DNA from: Candidatus Methanoprimaticola hominis
Lineage (GTDB): Archaea; Thermoplasmatota; Thermoplasmata; Methanomassiliicoccales; Methanomethylophilaceae
Length of the DNA stretch: 6,279 nt
Assembly (NCBI GenBank): GCA_006954465.1
Contig: LVVU01000150.1
Coordinates: forward strand, 1-6,279
Direction: 5' to 3'
Shown: in pieces, positions 5,124 through 6,279 of the stretch
Layout: each line of letters begins with the position of its first letter
Numbering within the stretch: the first letter of the stretch is position 1
Notes under the pieces: model-generated
The model's database searches: none
Told to the model about the DNA's origin: nothing
What the model saw: only the letters and a program-made list of their open reading frames with translations
Program-made: the position numbers and the translations under genes

Positions 5124-6279
5124 TCAGTTCTCCAGGGCCTTCCAGCAGTTCTGGATGAGCTGCTTCTCCTGGCGGATCGTCTCGTCGCGGAGCATGAGCT
5201 GCTCCACGGCTTTGGCGATCTGGGTGTCGGTGGATGCGGGGGAGGTCCCTCCGTAGGAGTTCCTCCTCTCGATGCATTTCATCACGGGTATGACCTGGTA
5301 CACATCCTCGTCGATCAGCGGGGAGAACTCCCTCAGCTGCTCCAGAGTCATGTCCTCTAGGTTGATCCCGGTGTCTATGCTCCTCCTGACCGCGGCTCCG
5401 ACGATGCCGTGGGCCTCCCTGAACGGGATGCCCTTGGTGACAAGGTAGTCTGCGAGGTCCGTGGCGTTGATCTGTCCCGCCGATGTGACGGATGCCATCC
5501 TGTCCTTGTGGAACTCGGTGGTGGATACGACCTTGGCCATCATCCCCGCGCTGGAGATGACGATATCCATGGCATCCATAACGGGGGCCTTGTCCTCCTG
5601 GAGGTCGCGGTTGTAGGTCAACGGGAGCCCTTTGGTCATGACGAGCATCGCGGTGAGCGATCCTATGACCTGTCCGGTCTTCCCGCGCACCAGTTCCGCG
5701 ATGTCCGGGTTCTTCTTCTGGGGCATGATGGAGGATCCGGTGGTGTAACGGTCGTCCATCTCGATGAACGCGAACTCCTGGGACGACCAGAGAACCAGCT
5801 CCTCGCAAAGCGATGAGAGGTGGACCTGGGTCTGGGCGCAGCAGTAGGCCAGCTCGGTTGCGAAGTCCCTGTCGCTCACCGAATCCATGGAGTTCTCGGT
5901 GGGCTCCCTGAATCCCAGTGCCTGGGCCGTCATGCTGCGGTCGATCGGGAACGTGGTCCCGGCGAGGGCCGCGCATCCCAGGGGGCACTTGTTCATCCTC
6001 CTGAACGCGTCGAGGAACCTGTCTGCGTCCCTGGAGAACCTGAACGCATGGGCGAGCATATGCTGCGCGAGGGTCACGGGCTGGGCGTGCTGCATGTGGG
6101 TGAATCCCGGCATCACGGTCTCGCCGTTCTCCTCGGCTATGCGCACGAGGGCCATCATCAGGTTGTTCGCGGCTTCGGCGGCATGGAGCGCCGCATCGCG
6201 CAGATACATGCGGAAGTCGGTGGCGACCTGGTCGTTCCTGCTCCTGGCGGTGTGCAGCTTGCCTCCCGCGGGGCCGATC
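5124..6279 (-). CDS. argH: Argininosuccinate lyase, 5' part outside the window
   Basis: Catalyses the last step of arginine synthesis, splitting argininosuccinate into arginine and fumarate; a cytoplasmic homotetramer of the fumarase/aspartase superfamily. The reading frame is open to the window edge. It enters as IGPAGGKLHTARSRNDQVATD, a family-wide motif near residue 100, so roughly 100 N-terminal residues are missing and 384 are present. The histidine-bearing GFTHMQHAQPVT motif is at 6107-6072, and the superfamily signature GSSIMPQKKNPD, with the catalytic serine, is at 5738-5703. The C-terminus ends ALEN with TGA at 5124-5126. The ATG at 6207-6209 is internal and not the start. No defect is seen in the visible part. 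The gene runs toward the MBL gene and shares its terminator hairpin. Confidence 0.97.
   Translation of the reverse strand, partial: IGPAGGKLHTARSRNDQVATDFRMYLRDAALHAAEAANNLMMALVRIAEENGETVMPGFTHMQHAQPVTLAQHMLAHAFRFSRDADRFLDAFRRMNKCPLGCAALAGTTFPIDRSMTAQALGFREPTENSMDSVSDRDFATELAYCCAQTQVHLSSLCEELVLWSSQEFAFIEMDDRYTTGSSIMPQKKNPDIAELVRGKTGQVIGSLTAMLVMTKGLPLTYNRDLQEDKAPVMDAMDIVISSAGMMAKVVSTTEFHKDRMASVTSAGQINATDLADYLVTKGIPFREAHGIVGAAVRRSIDTGINLEDMTLEQLREFSPLIDEDVYQVIPVMKCIERRNSYGGTSPASTDTQIAKAVEQLMLRDETIRQEKQLIQNCWKALEN

Overview
The window looks archaeal, most likely a Thermoplasmata / Methanomassiliicoccales-type methanogen of moderately high GC. This is inference from the overall protein flavour, from start codons placed where leaderless archaeal transcripts would begin (about 26 nt after a TATA-like box), and from a GGTGAT Shine-Dalgarno before one gene. 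No marker gene fixes the taxon. All five gene ends seen use TGA or TAA and none uses TAG, which fits a pyrrolysine-using methanogen but does not prove it.

Left part (1-2590, minus strand): a two-gene unit, an EamA-type permease (1680-2590) followed after 33 nt by a hydantoinase/oxoprolinase-family ATPase (HyuA-like, 47-1646). Both are broken as read. The permease has a clean one-base frameshift near 2202-2204 in a run of three Gs. The hydantoinase changes frame inside one copy of an exact 27-bp direct repeat (558-584) and loses its normal C-terminus at the second copy (71-97), after which the DNA becomes AT-rich. Decay of a transport/hydrolysis operon is the simplest reading. Sequencing error could explain the permease alone, but not the repeat-linked lesions.

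Middle part (2591-4095, plus strand): a divergent intergenic region leads to a 422-codon AlbA_2-domain / GHKL-like ATP-binding protein of the COG2865 type (2779-4047). Two 46-bp direct repeats with one mismatch (2708-2753 and 4050-4095) bracket it tightly. Each repeat contains four AACG units at an exact 10-bp spacing. The upstream copy runs into the TATA-like box. The gene is visibly less GC-rich than its neighbours. It may be a self-regulating gene with its own operator, a small mobile cassette, or what remains of a tandem gene array. This is the most interesting structure in the window.

Right part (4096-6279): a complete metallo-beta-lactamase-fold hydrolase (4212-5087, plus) converges on argininosuccinate lyase argH (5124 to beyond 6279, minus). 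They share a short gap holding a strong GC-rich hairpin that can serve as a terminator for both. ArgH is arginine-biosynthesis housekeeping and marks the return to ordinary chromosome.
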